Shown: positions 36,786-46,083, numbered from the stretch's first letter. The stretch: 64,000 bases of DNA from Burkholderiales bacterium (GCA_003963115.1 RXJQ01000037.1:62001-126000), one strand, 5' to 3'. Numbers and translations: made by a program. The notes: generated by a model from the letters alone, not told the origin.

Positions 36786-37937
36786 ATGAACACCATGACG
36801 ATAAGTTCTGTTCTCAACATGCCGCCGACGCCGGCATTGACCGTGCCACGCAGTGCGCTGGGCTCCAAAGGGTGGACAGCCGTGGCTGCCGCCGTGGTCG
36901 CGGTGCTCGTGTTGGCGCCCGTGCTGAACCTGCTGGTCTCGCCGGACTCGGCGTTTCACCTGTCCGACTACGCCCTGGCCCTGATCGGCAAGATCATGTG
37001 CTATGCCATCTGTGCGCTGGCCATGGACTTGATCTGGGGCTACACCGGCATCCTGTCGCTGGGCCATGGCCTGTTCTTCGCGCTGGGTGGCTACGCCATG
37101 GGCATGTACCTGATGCGCCAGATCGGCCGTGACGGCAGCTACCACAGCGATCTGCCCGACTTCATGGTCTTCCTGGACTGGAAGCAGGTGCCCTGGCACT
37201 GGATGTGGAGCGAGTCCTTCATCGGCCAGGCCATCCTGGTGGTGCTGGTGCCGGGGCTGCTGGCTTTCGTGTTCGGCTTCTTCGCCTTCCGCTCACGCAT
37301 CAAGGGCGTGTACTTCTCCATCATCACCCAGGCCATGACCTTCGCGGCCATGCTGCTGTTCTTCCGCAATGAAACGGGCTTCGGCGGCAACAACGGCTTC
37401 ACGGACTTCAAGCGCATCATGGGCATTCCCATTGCGCAGCCGTCCACCCGCATGGTGCTGTTCGTGCTCACGGGTCTCACCCTCATTGGCTTTTACCTGA
37501 TGGCCCGCTGGTTGGTGAACACCAAGTTCGGCCGCGTGCTGCAGGCCATCCGCGATGCCGAGAGCCGCGTCATGTTCTGCGGCTACAACCCGCTGGCTTA
37601 CAAGCTGGCCATCTGGACGCTGTCGGCCGTGATGTGCGGCATTGCCGGTGCGCTGTATGTGCCGCAGGTGGGCATCATCAACCCCAGCGAGATGTCGCCG
37701 GCCTCGGGCATCGAGATCGCGATCTGGGCGGCCGTGGGTGGCCGTGCCACGCTGATCGGCCCGATCATCGGTGCCTTCTTCGTCAATGGCGCCAAGAGCT
37801 GGTTCACGGTGGCCTTCCCCGAGTTCTGGCTGTACTTCCTGGGGGCACTGTTCATCCTGGTGACCCTGTTCCTGCCTGATGGCATCGTCGGCGGCGTCAA
37901 GAAGCTGCTCAACAAGAACGCCGAGGTGAAAGCATGA
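36786..37937 (+). CDS. urtC: Urea ABC transporter permease UrtC
   Basis: 383 residues from the ATG at 36786 (MNTMTISSVLNMPP); a second ATG is 9 bp on. LivM-type permease with about ten helices: CALAMDLIWGYTGILSLGHG, FGFFAFRSRIKGVYFSIITQ, FGRVLQAIRDAESRVMFCGY, AIWAAVGGRATLIGPIIGAF. Pairs with UrtB. Its stop overlaps urtD by 4 bp. Confidence 0.95.
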   Translation: MNTMTISSVLNMPPTPALTVPRSALGSKGWTAVAAAVVAVLVLAPVLNLLVSPDSAFHLSDYALALIGKIMCYAICALAMDLIWGYTGILSLGHGLFFALGGYAMGMYLMRQIGRDGSYHSDLPDFMVFLDWKQVPWHWMWSESFIGQAILVVLVPGLLAFVFGFFAFRSRIKGVYFSIITQAMTFAAMLLFFRNETGFGGNNGFTDFKRIMGIPIAQPSTRMVLFVLTGLTLIGFYLMARWLVNTKFGRVLQAIRDAESRVMFCGYNPLAYKLAIWTLSAVMCGIAGALYVPQVGIINPSEMSPASGIEIAIWAAVGGRATLIGPIIGAFFVNGAKSWFTVAFPEFWLYFLGALFILVTLFLPDGIVGGVKKLLNKNAEVKA

Positions 37938-38827
37938 CACCTGAACTGTTGGAGGCCGGCGCCGAAGCGCTGCACAAGCATCAGCACCCCAACAACGCCG
38001 GCGAGTCGGGCGGGCGTGCGGCCTCTTATGGCCGGGTGGTCGAGCCCGACCAGCTGGATGTGACGCACGGCTCGATCCTCTACCTCGACGACATCTCCGT
38101 GAGCTTCGATGGCTTCAAGGCACTCAACAAGCTGTGCCTGAACATCGCCGTGGGTGAGATGCGCTGCATCATCGGCCCCAACGGTGCGGGCAAAACCACG
38201 ATGATGGACGTGATCACGGGCAAGACCAGGCCCGATGCGGGCACGGCCTATTTCGGCTCCACCATCGACCTGCTGGCCCGACGCGAAAACGAGATCGCCC
38301 AGATCGGCATTGGGCGCAAGTTCCAAAAGCCCACGGTGTTCGAGCAGCTCAGCGTATTCGAGAACCTGGAGCTGGCCCTCAAGGCAGACCGCCGTGCGCG
38401 GGCCTCGGTGTTCTTCCGCCTCAAGAGCGAACAGCTCGATCGCATTGGCGAGATGCTCAAGCTCATCCACTTGAAGGATCAGGCACAGCGGACGGCAGGC
38501 TTGCTGTCGCACGGCCAAAAGCAATGGCTGGAGATCGGCATGCTGCTGATGCAAGACCCCAAGCTGCTCCTGCTCGACGAGCCCGTGGCCGGCATGACCG
38601 ATGAAGAAACCGAGCGCACGGCTGAGCTCTTTCTCTCGCTGGAAGGCGCGCACTCGCTGGTGGTGGTCGAGCACGACATGAAGTTCATCAACGAGCTGAC
38701 CACGCGCGGGGCCAATGCCGATCGCAAGCGTGTGACCGTGCTGCACGAAGGCTCAGTGCTGGCCGAAGGCAAGCTGGCCGATGTGCAGTCGAACGAGAAG
38801 GTGGTCGAGGTTTACTTAGGCCGTTGA
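37934..38827 (+). CDS. urtD: Urea ABC transporter ATPase UrtD
   Basis: 297 residues. Walker A IIGPNGAGKTTMMDVITG, signature LLSHGQKQWLEIGMLLMQDP (LSHGQ, the UrtD/LivG variant) and Walker B LLLLDEPVAGMTDEETE. A leader of about 45 residues precedes the ATPase core. Coupled to urtC by ATGA. Confidence 0.95.
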   Translation: MTPELLEAGAEALHKHQHPNNAGESGGRAASYGRVVEPDQLDVTHGSILYLDDISVSFDGFKALNKLCLNIAVGEMRCIIGPNGAGKTTMMDVITGKTRPDAGTAYFGSTIDLLARRENEIAQIGIGRKFQKPTVFEQLSVFENLELALKADRRARASVFFRLKSEQLDRIGEMLKLIHLKDQAQRTAGLLSHGQKQWLEIGMLLMQDPKLLLLDEPVAGMTDEETERTAELFLSLEGAHSLVVVEHDMKFINELTTRGANADRKRVTVLHEGSVLAEGKLADVQSNEKVVEVYLGR

Positions 38828-38839
38828 GGGATAAGACAG

Positions 38840-39544
38840 ATGTTGAATGTAGAAGCCGTCAACCAGTACTACGGAGGCTCGCACATCCTGCGTGGCCTGG
38901 ACTTTGAAGCCAAGGTCGGTGAGGTCACCGTGATCCTGGGGCGCAATGGCGTGGGCAAGACCACGCTGCTCAAGAGCCTGATGGGTCTGGTGCCGATCAA
39001 GTCCGGGGCGATCAAGCTGGGCGGCCAGGTGATCGACAAGTTCAAGCCCTACGAGCGCGTGCGCATGGGGCTGGGCTATGTACCCCAGGGCCGCGAAATC
39101 TTCGGGCGCCTGACCGTGGCCGAGAACCTGCAGATGGGCCTGGCCAGCAAGCCGGGCAGCACACCCGTGCCCGAGCAGTTGTTCGAGCTCTTCCCCGTGC
39201 TCAAGCAGATGCTGCAACGCCGTGGCGGCGACCTCTCAGGTGGCCAGCAACAGCAACTGGCCATTGCCCGCGCGCTGGCTGCTGGGCCCAAGCTCCTGAT
39301 CCTGGACGAGCCCACTGAAGGTATCCAGCCCAGCATCATCAAGGACATCGGCCGCGCCATCCGCAAGCTGGCCGACGAAGGGCTCAATGGCCAGAAGATG
39401 GCCGTGGTGCTGGTCGAGCAGTTCTACGACTTCGCTGCCGAGCTGGCCGACCAGTACCTGGTGATGGAGCGTGGCGAGATCATCCAGCGGGGCAGGGGTG
39501 TCAGCATGGAAGCCGATGGGGTTCGGCAGTTGATGTCGATCTGA
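38840..39544 (+). CDS. urtE: Urea ABC transporter ATPase UrtE
   Basis: 234 residues, LivF type: Walker A LGRNGVGKTTLLKSLMGL, GYVPQGREIFGRLTVAENLQ, signature LSGGQQQQLAIARAL, Walker B LILDEPTEGIQPSIIKDIGR. Last gene of the urt operon; its last 44 bp overlap the 3' end of the convergent MFS gene. Confidence 0.95.
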   Translation: MLNVEAVNQYYGGSHILRGLDFEAKVGEVTVILGRNGVGKTTLLKSLMGLVPIKSGAIKLGGQVIDKFKPYERVRMGLGYVPQGREIFGRLTVAENLQMGLASKPGSTPVPEQLFELFPVLKQMLQRRGGDLSGGQQQQLAIARALAAGPKLLILDEPTEGIQPSIIKDIGRAIRKLADEGLNGQKMAVVLVEQFYDFAAELADQYLVMERGEIIQRGRGVSMEADGVRQLMSI

Positions 39545-40748
39545 CCGGGCCAGAGGGCCACAGCCGCACGAGCAGGGCGGCCAGGCCCATGGCGGTGGCC
39601 AGCAGGGTCACCGCGGTCCATCCCCAAGCGGCCAGCAGCAGGCTGCCCGAGACGGCGCCTGCGGCCATGCCCACGAACATGCCGACGAAGAGCACGGCAT
39701 TGAGGCGGCTGCGTGCGGCGGGGTCGATGCCATACACGATGGTCTGGTGGGCGATCAAGGTGGCTTGCACGCCCAGATCGAAGCCGATGGCGCAGGCCAC
39801 AAGCAAGCACAACTGGGCGGTCGGGCTCACCAGCGGGGCGAGTGACATGGCCGCAAAGGACAGCATGACCAGGCCCGAGCCCAGGCGGGTGACCAACTCT
39901 GGCCCACGGCGATCAGCCAGTCGCCCGGCCATCGGAGCGGCCAGCGCGCCTGCTGCGCCGGCCAGCCCGAACATGCCCGCCGCCGCGCTGCCCATATGGA
40001 AGGGCTCACCATGCAGCATCACGGCCAAGGTCGACCAGAAGGCGCTGAAGCCGACTGACAGCAGGCCTTGCGCCAGCGCGGCGCGCCGGAGCGCACTGTG
40101 ACGTCGCAGCAGGTCGAGCAATGAGCCCAGCAAGGCGCCGTATGCCAGTTGCGTCGTGGCTGGAAAACGCGGCAGCCCACGCCAAGCCGCCACACCAATG
40201 GCGGCGATGCTGATGGCGGCGATCACGAACATGGTCCGCCAGCCAAAGGCTTCGGCGACCAGCCCGCTCACCACACGTGACAACAAGATGCCCAGCAGCA
40301 AGCCCGTCATCACGGTGCCGACCACCTTGCCTCGGTGGGCCTCCGGTGCCATCGTGGCGGCGGCCGGCACGATATCCTGGGCCATGGTCGCTGTGATGCC
40401 AATGGCCAGGCTGGCGATCAGCAAGACGTGGATGGACGGTGAAGCCGCGGCCAGCAGCAGGGCTGCGGTCAAGGCGGCGGCTTTCAGCAGGATGATGAGG
40501 CGGCGGTCCAGCCTGTCGCCCAGTGGCGCCAGAAACAGGATGCCCAGCGCGTAGCCCAGTTGAGTCAGCGTGGGCATCAGGCCGACCTCCCGTGCGGACG
40601 CACCGATGTCTGCGCCCAACACGCCCAGCATGGGCTGGCTGTAGTAGAGCGAGGCCACGGCGAGACCTGCGCCGCTGGCCAGCAGCAGGACCAGTTGCAG
40701 GCGCAGGCCCGTGTGGCTGGTGTTATCCGGTTGGTGTATGTTGCTCAT
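39501..40748 (-). CDS. MFS transporter, drug/proton antiporter-like
   Basis: 415 residues from the ATG at 40748; sequence upstream in frame is not membrane-like. Twelve predicted helices. The motif LGYALGILFLAPLGDRLDRR is the MFS loop 2-3 signature, repeated weakly as GALAAPMAGRLADRRGPELV in the second half. Begins LVLLLASGAGLAVASLYYSQ, typical of the YnfM/AraJ-like efflux group. Divergent from a LysR regulator with a palindromic site between, suggesting regulator-controlled efflux. The substrate cannot be predicted. Its 3' end overlaps urtE by 44 bp. Confidence 0.88.
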   Translation of the reverse strand: MSNIHQPDNTSHTGLRLQLVLLLASGAGLAVASLYYSQPMLGVLGADIGASAREVGLMPTLTQLGYALGILFLAPLGDRLDRRLIILLKAAALTAALLLAAASPSIHVLLIASLAIGITATMAQDIVPAAATMAPEAHRGKVVGTVMTGLLLGILLSRVVSGLVAEAFGWRTMFVIAAISIAAIGVAAWRGLPRFPATTQLAYGALLGSLLDLLRRHSALRRAALAQGLLSVGFSAFWSTLAVMLHGEPFHMGSAAAGMFGLAGAAGALAAPMAGRLADRRGPELVTRLGSGLVMLSFAAMSLAPLVSPTAQLCLLVACAIGFDLGVQATLIAHQTIVYGIDPAARSRLNAVLFVGMFVGMAAGAVSGSLLLAAWGWTAVTLLATAMGLAALLVRLWPSGPVRSTSTAEPHRLPC

Positions 40749-40832
40749 GGTTGAAATCCGGGTTGAATGGCTTGAAACCGATTGTCCAGAAGGAGGCGGG
40801 GCCGGGGTAGTGGCCGCGCCTGCACATTTGAT

Positions 40833-40847
40833 ATACGCTTTGCGTAT
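40833..40847. promoter_or_regulatory. LysR-type operator overlapping the regulator's start codon
   Basis: ATACGC-TTT-GCGTAT, a perfect 6-bp dyad containing a T-N11-A core (T at 40834, A at 40846). The A of the regulator's ATG is inside the right arm. Suits autorepression and control of the divergent MFS gene 85 bp away. Confidence 0.6.
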
Positions 40848-41814
40848 GAGCAAGCCGCATATTGATCCTGTCACTGGCCCCGTCATGGGTCTCAATGGCT
40901 CCGGCGACCGGCTGCAACTGCTGGAAACCTTCGTGCGCATCGTCGAGGCCGGCAGCCTGTCCGCAGCCGCGGCGCAGATGCATGCCACCCAGCCCACCAT
41001 CAGCCGGCGTCTTCAGGCCTTGGAGCGCGCCTTGGGCGTGCGCCTGTTGCAGCGCACCACCCACGTGATGCGCCTGACCACCGATGGCGAGCGCTGCTTT
41101 GAGCGTGCAAAGGACTTGCTGGCCAATTGGGCCTCGTTCGAAGCGGATGCCAAGGGCGCCCAGGAGGAGCCCCAAGGCATGTTGCGCGTGGTGGTGCCGC
41201 ATGCCTTCGGGCAGGAAAAGTTCGTCAAGCCGCTGGCGGCCTTCATGCACGAGCACGCCGGCATCCGGGTCGAATGGCTGCTGCGCGACGATGTCAGGGA
41301 CTTCATCGCGGCAGGCATCGACTGCGGCCTGGTGGTGGGTGAACCGACCGATCCTGCCGTGGTCGCCATCAAGCTGTCGGAAGTGCCACGCATCGTGGTG
41401 GCCGCGCCAGAAGTGGCGGCCTTGGTGTCCTCGTCGGACGAGGTCGAGGCTTTGGCCTCTTTGCCCTGGCTGGCGCTGCAGACCTACTACCGCAACGAGC
41501 TTGTGCTCACGCACACGCAAACGGGAGAGCGCCACACCATCGCGATCCAGCCGCGCTTTGCCACCGACAGCCTCTATGCCATGCGCAGCGCGGCCCTGGC
41601 CGGGCTCGGCGTGTGCGTCGCCTCGTCCTGGCTCCTGTCCGAAGACCTGGCTCAGGGGCGCTTGGTGCACCTGGCGCCTTCGTGGCGGGCGGCACCGCTG
41701 CCGGTCTACATCGCTTATCCCTACGCACGCTTTTATCCCTCGCGCCTGAAGCGCTTTGTCGAGACCATGCGGCAAGCCATGCCTACCGTGATCGACGGAC
41801 TCGTCAGCAGTTAG
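40846..41814 (+). CDS. LysR-family transcriptional regulator
   Basis: 322 residues from the ATG at 40846. The HTH (about 22-80) reads LETFVRIVEAGSLSAAAAQM, HATQPTISRRLQALERALGV, LLQRTTHVMRLTTDGER; the LysR substrate domain follows (about 105-310), of the CrgA/DmlR-like type. Divergent from the MFS transporter, which it presumably regulates. Confidence 0.92.
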   Translation: MSKPHIDPVTGPVMGLNGSGDRLQLLETFVRIVEAGSLSAAAAQMHATQPTISRRLQALERALGVRLLQRTTHVMRLTTDGERCFERAKDLLANWASFEADAKGAQEEPQGMLRVVVPHAFGQEKFVKPLAAFMHEHAGIRVEWLLRDDVRDFIAAGIDCGLVVGEPTDPAVVAIKLSEVPRIVVAAPEVAALVSSSDEVEALASLPWLALQTYYRNELVLTHTQTGERHTIAIQPRFATDSLYAMRSAALAGLGVCVASSWLLSEDLAQGRLVHLAPSWRAAPLPVYIAYPYARFYPSRLKRFVETMRQAMPTVIDGLVSS

Positions 41815-41866
41815 ACTCTGGCCTCCCCATTCCCTTGACCTCATTTCCCCGCTGAAAGGACTCGCC

Positions 41867-42220
41867 ATGCCCGTCATCACCACCGCCTCCGGCCTGCAAT
41901 ACGAAGACACCGTCGAAGGCGCCGGCGACGTTGCCAAGGCTGGTGCCTACGTGACCGTGCACTACACCGGCTGGCTGTACGAAGGCGGCGTCAAGGGTGC
42001 CAAGTTCGATTCCAGCAAGGACCGCAACGACCCCTTCGAATTCCCGCTGGGTGCTGGCCATGTGATCCGCGGCTGGGACGAAGGCGTGCAAGGCATGAAG
42101 GTGGGCGGCTCGCGCACCCTGGTGATCCCGCCCCAGTTGGGCTACGGCGCCCGTGGTGCCGGCGGCGTGATCCCGCCCAATGCCACGCTGATGTTCGATG
42201 TCGAACTGCTGGGCGTCTGA
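41867..42220 (+). CDS. FKBP-type peptidyl-prolyl isomerase
   Basis: 117 residues, single FKBP domain without signal peptide, so cytoplasmic. Active-site pattern VHYTGWLYEGG, KFDSSKDRNDPFEFPLGAGH, VIRGWDEGVQGMKVGGSRTL, YGARGAGGVIPPNATL matches FKBP12-like enzymes. The insertion GGVKGAKFDSS is the usual betaproteobacterial form. Followed 17 bp later by the DUF1841 gene. Confidence 0.95.
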   Translation: MPVITTASGLQYEDTVEGAGDVAKAGAYVTVHYTGWLYEGGVKGAKFDSSKDRNDPFEFPLGAGHVIRGWDEGVQGMKVGGSRTLVIPPQLGYGARGAGGVIPPNATLMFDVELLGV

Positions 42221-42237
42221 CCAAGGGCTGATCCACC

Positions 42238-42669
42238 ATGTTCGCACCCAGCCAGGAGCAAGTTCGCCGCTTCTTTTGCGAAGCCTGGGCCAAGAGCCTG
42301 GCTGGTCAGCCCTTGACGCCGCTGGAGGCGCAGGCCTGCGACTGGATCACCCAGCATTCCGAGTACCACGACGACCTGGCCGATGTCGATGCGGCCATCG
42401 TGCGTCAGTACACCGTGGAGGAGGGGCGCACCAACCCCTTCTTGCACCTGTCCATGCACCTGTCGATCACCGAGCAGGTCAGCATCGACCAGCCCCGTGG
42501 CGTCAAGCAGGCGGTGGCCTTGCTGGCACGCCGCCTGAACTCGCTGCACGAGGCGCACCACGTCGCCATGGAGGCCCTGGGCGAGATGGTGTGGGATGCC
42601 CAGCGTTCGGGCAAGCCCTTTGACGGCGAGGCCTACATCGACCGGTTGCAGATGCGGGCAACCCGCTGA
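42238..42669 (+). CDS. DUF1841 family protein
   Basis: 143 residues. Matches the DUF1841 family of beta- and gammaproteobacteria: QEQVRRFFCEAWAKSLAGQP, NPFLHLSMHLSITEQVSIDQ, HHVAMEALGEMVWDAQRSGK. Helical and soluble; function unknown. The conserved His-rich FLHLSMH stretch is the only motif of note. Probably co-transcribed with the FKBP gene. Confidence 0.88.
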   Translation: MFAPSQEQVRRFFCEAWAKSLAGQPLTPLEAQACDWITQHSEYHDDLADVDAAIVRQYTVEEGRTNPFLHLSMHLSITEQVSIDQPRGVKQAVALLARRLNSLHEAHHVAMEALGEMVWDAQRSGKPFDGEAYIDRLQMRATR

Positions 42670-42683
42670 GGCCGTCCGCGAGG

Positions 42684-42699
42684 TGTGAAATCCGTCACG
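42684..42699. promoter_or_regulatory. CRP-family-like site upstream of the RTX adhesin
   Basis: TGTGA-AATCCG-TCACG matches nine of ten positions of TGTGA-N6-TCACA. It lies about 115 bp before the adhesin start and just after the DUF1841 stop. A Vfr/Clp-type regulator would be the reader. Confidence 0.45.
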
Positions 42700-42814
42700 A
42701 ACTGTGTGGTCGATGTGTGACGTTTGCCATCCACACAGGGGGGCAATGCCCGGTTAAGCGCAGCCTGGTTGGCCCTAGACTCCAGGTGTTGTAATCCGCC
42801 ATCTCGGGTGCCTC

Positions 42815-45800
42815 ATGCCTATCCTCGCCATGTCCGCCGGGACAGTCACCTCCGTCTGGGGCAGTGCCTTCATCCGTCTGCCCAATGGTTCGCTCAAGCC
42901 GGTTCAGGTGGGCGACAAGGTCAGGGGCGGCGAACACATCATCACGGACGACGACGGCATCGTCGAAATCTCGCCCGCCAAGGGCCATCCTGCGGTGTTG
43001 CTCAAGGCCGAAGCGGCGCCCGAATCGGTGAACAAGGCGATTGCCGGCATCGAAGGCCAGAACCCCGAGGACGTGCCTGCAGCAGGTATCACAGGTGGTG
43101 CGGACGGGGGGCTTCAGCCTGGTCTGCGCGTGGACCGGATCGCCGAGGCCGTGGGGCCTCAGTCTTTTGTGTTCTCGACGGCGCAGGCCACGCCAAGCAT
43201 TCCTGTCAATCAGGCGGTGGATCCTCGCCAATTGGCCACGACCTCATCGACGACCACAGCGGAACCCTTGGCCAAGGCCAGCATCGGCAGCGATGTGATC
43301 GTCACGAACGAAGGGGCGGGCTCGGCCACCTTCACGGTCACGCTGGACAAGGCTTCAACCCAAGCTGTGACCGTCTCGTACGCGACGCAGCCCGGCACGG
43401 CTGTAGCAGGAGCTGACTTCGTGGCCAAGTCCGGCACCGTGACTTTTCAACCCGGCGAAACGAGCAAGACCATCTCGGTCGACATCGTCAATGACGACCG
43501 CTATGAGGGAGCCGAGACCTTCACCGTGAGACTGTCGGCCCCAGTCAATGCGAGCCTGGGCACAGACGTGGGCACGGCCGTCATCCGTGACGATGGCAAA
43601 GGCAGCGTACCTGCGGGCGTGACGCCCGATGACGACCGGCCGCATGCCATCGCCACAACGGGCCAGACGCAGACAGCCGAAGGCGGATCGCTGGATTTTC
43701 ACTTCAAGCTCAGCCACGACAGCACGACCGATACGCCCTTGACGATCAAGCTCACCGGCTCTGGCGACCATCCTGCCGTCATCGGCACCGATACCGGAGC
43801 TATCACGATTTCGCTCGGCGATGGTCCGGCCTTGCCCGCGACGGCCGATGCCAACGGCAACATCAGCTTCACGGTGCCTGCTTTCACACCACCGGGCACC
43901 GACATCGTCGTGCACATCGCGACCACGGCCGATGAAATCTACCAGGGCCCACGCGATCTCCAACTGAGCGTGGCGACGCCGTATGACGATGTACATACGA
44001 CCGCGACAATGACCGGCACCATCACTGATGACGCCAGCAAGCCCTATATGCTGGTGCTCAACGGTGAACCTGCCGTCGAAGGTGACCCGGTTGGCTTCAA
44101 TGTGGTGCTGACGCATCCTTCGGCCATGCCGGTAACGGTGAAGCTGGCTCTGGCGGACGGCGTAGATGACCCGAATACGCCTGAGAACGAAAGCGCAACG
44201 GTCGGTGTGGATACCTCGACCCAGCTGGAGTACCAGCTTGCCGATGGTTCGTGGGCGCCGCTGCCCGCGACGGGCGAGCTGACCTTCGCCGCCGGCCAGA
44301 CGCAGTTGCATGTTCGCGTCGCGACCATCGACGATACCCAACCAGAAAGCACCGAATACATCAAGCTGCAGGCGACCGTGGTCAGTGGCGATACGGTCAA
44401 CCTGACCCATGCCAACCAGACGGCCATCATCGACAACGATCTCCCGCCTGTCGACGCGGTGCACGCTTCGGTCTCCGCCACGGACACCAACCTGATGATC
44501 GTGCTGGACACCTCTGGCAGCATGAACGCCGACAGCGGCATCAATGGCCTGACCCGTCTGCAAGCGGCAGTGCAGTCCATCGAGAACTTGCTCGACCGCT
44601 ATGACCAGATCGGCGATGTGGCTGTGCGTCTGGTCACCTTCTCCACGCAGGCTGGCACGCTGGGCGACACCTGGTTGAGTGTGAAGGATGCCAAAGCCCT
44701 GCTGGCGGCCATGGACCAGACCGGCGATGGCGGCACGTTCTACAACCGCGCCCTGGCGGCCCTTGAGTCGGCTTACGACACCACCGATGGCCGGCTGGAC
44801 AACGCCCAGAACGTGGCTTACTTCCTGTCGGATGGCGTGCCAACGGTCCCCATTGAGGGTCAGACGGTTCCCCGCGAGGGACGCCTGAGCGATGCCCAGC
44901 TCGAACAGTGGCTGCATTTCGTGGACGACCACGCCATCAAGAGCTATGCCATCGGCATGGGTGGCGATGTATCCAAGACTTACCTGGATGGCATCGCGTA
45001 TGACGGGCAGGCGGGCGCCGACACCGATGGCGTGGTGGTGTCCGACTTCAACCAGCTCAATGGCGTGCTCAGCGGCACGACCAATGATTTCGTGCAAGGT
45101 AACCTCTCTGCGGGCGGCGCACTGGGGCAGGCCGGCAGCGCCTACGACCACGTGGCCAGCATCACGGTGGACGGCGTGACCCATGCCTACGATGCCGCTC
45201 ATCCCTTGCTCACCTTGCACACCAACCTGGGTGGTCAGTTCACCCTGGACATGAGCACGGGTGAGTACAGCTATGCCGCACCAGCTCAACTGCCAGATGG
45301 CGCGGCCACTGAAACCATCACCTTCAGTCTGATCAACGCCGATCTGCAAACCTCGACTTCGACGGTTGACATCAGCATCGACCATGCCCATGTGATCGTG
45401 GGAACGCCTGCGGGAGAAACGCTGACTGGCACCACGACTTCAGACCTGCTGATGGGCCGCGCTGGTGACGACGTCATCCACGGCGGCGAGGGCAACGATC
45501 AGGTCTTTGGCAACGCGGGTAACGATGAGCTGCATGGCGATGCAGGCGACGATCTGATCGTGGGCGGGCAGGGCAACGATGTGCTCTATGGTGGTTCAGG
45601 CTCTGACGTCTTTGCCTGGCACTTCAGCGACAGGGGCAGCTCGGGCGCGCCAGCGGACCGTGCCGTCGACACGGTCAAGGACTTCGATGCGCATGCGCCT
45701 TCGGCCGGAGGCGATGTGCTAGACCTGCGAGACCTGCTGCAAGGCGAGAACACCGTCGGTGGCACCGGCAACCTGGATCACTTCCTGCATTTCGACACGT

Positions 45801-46000
45801 CGGGCGGGAACACGGTCATCCAGATCGCGCCGACCGGTGACATGGACCCTACCGTGGCGGGCTCCGGGACTCAGTCTCAGCTCATCGTGCTGGAGTCGGT
45901 CAACTTGCGCCTGGATCTGGGCTTGAGCTCTGTGGCCACCGATCAGCAGATCATCGCCAAGCTCCTGCAGCAGGGCAATCTGCTGGTGGACCACGCCTGA
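42815..46000 (+). CDS. RTX adhesin with retention module, Calx-beta and VWA domains
   Basis: 1061 residues, no Sec signal. Residues 1-60 resemble the N-terminal retention module of LapA-type adhesins (AGTVTSVWGSAFIRLPNGSL, VGDKVRGGEHIITDDDGIVE). A dialanine PAAG at 88-91 matches the LapG protease site. Calx-beta-like repeats follow (about 150-540; TVSYATQPGTAVAGADFVAK). A VWA domain lies at about 555-745 with an intact MIDAS start DTSGS (Asp565). Near 880-925 are five RTX nonapeptides (GGEGNDQVFGNAGNDELHGD) that bind calcium. The end carries a type I secretion C-terminal signal. The protein should be exported by a type I system and held on the surface. No LapBCE, LapD or LapG gene is in the window. 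Smaller than classic LapA (several thousand residues). Confidence 0.88.
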   Translation: MPILAMSAGTVTSVWGSAFIRLPNGSLKPVQVGDKVRGGEHIITDDDGIVEISPAKGHPAVLLKAEAAPESVNKAIAGIEGQNPEDVPAAGITGGADGGLQPGLRVDRIAEAVGPQSFVFSTAQATPSIPVNQAVDPRQLATTSSTTTAEPLAKASIGSDVIVTNEGAGSATFTVTLDKASTQAVTVSYATQPGTAVAGADFVAKSGTVTFQPGETSKTISVDIVNDDRYEGAETFTVRLSAPVNASLGTDVGTAVIRDDGKGSVPAGVTPDDDRPHAIATTGQTQTAEGGSLDFHFKLSHDSTTDTPLTIKLTGSGDHPAVIGTDTGAITISLGDGPALPATADANGNISFTVPAFTPPGTDIVVHIATTADEIYQGPRDLQLSVATPYDDVHTTATMTGTITDDASKPYMLVLNGEPAVEGDPVGFNVVLTHPSAMPVTVKLALADGVDDPNTPENESATVGVDTSTQLEYQLADGSWAPLPATGELTFAAGQTQLHVRVATIDDTQPESTEYIKLQATVVSGDTVNLTHANQTAIIDNDLPPVDAVHASVSATDTNLMIVLDTSGSMNADSGINGLTRLQAAVQSIENLLDRYDQIGDVAVRLVTFSTQAGTLGDTWLSVKDAKALLAAMDQTGDGGTFYNRALAALESAYDTTDGRLDNAQNVAYFLSDGVPTVPIEGQTVPREGRLSDAQLEQWLHFVDDHAIKSYAIGMGGDVSKTYLDGIAYDGQAGADTDGVVVSDFNQLNGVLSGTTNDFVQGNLSAGGALGQAGSAYDHVASITVDGVTHAYDAAHPLLTLHTNLGGQFTLDMSTGEYSYAAPAQLPDGAATETITFSLINADLQTSTSTVDISIDHAHVIVGTPAGETLTGTTTSDLLMGRAGDDVIHGGEGNDQVFGNAGNDELHGDAGDDLIVGGQGNDVLYGGSGSDVFAWHFSDRGSSGAPADRAVDTVKDFDAHAPSAGGDVLDLRDLLQGENTVGGTGNLDHFLHFDTSGGNTVIQIAPTGDMDPTVAGSGTQSQLIVLESVNLRLDLGLSSVATDQQIIAKLLQQGNLLVDHA

Positions 46001-46009
46001 ATGAACAAA

Positions 46010-46038
46010 CCCGCTGAACCTGGTCAGGTTTCAGCGGG
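46010..46038. terminator. Hairpin after the RTX adhesin gene
   Basis: A 12-bp stem with one bulge (CCCGCTGAACCT / AGGTTTCAGCGGG) and a GGTC loop, 10 bp after the adhesin stop. No T-tract follows on either strand. It may act as a transcript 3'-end stabiliser or a bidirectional terminator with the convergent cytochrome gene. Confidence 0.45.
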
Positions 46039-46083
46039 CGGTCGACGGTGTGGGGTGACGCGGTTTGGGGCCGCGTGAGGCGC

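Noticed and set aside
43355-45391. Long open frame antisense to the RTX adhesin (about 680 codons)
   Set aside because: No recognisable domain; the plus-strand frame contains Calx-beta, VWA and RTX motifs.
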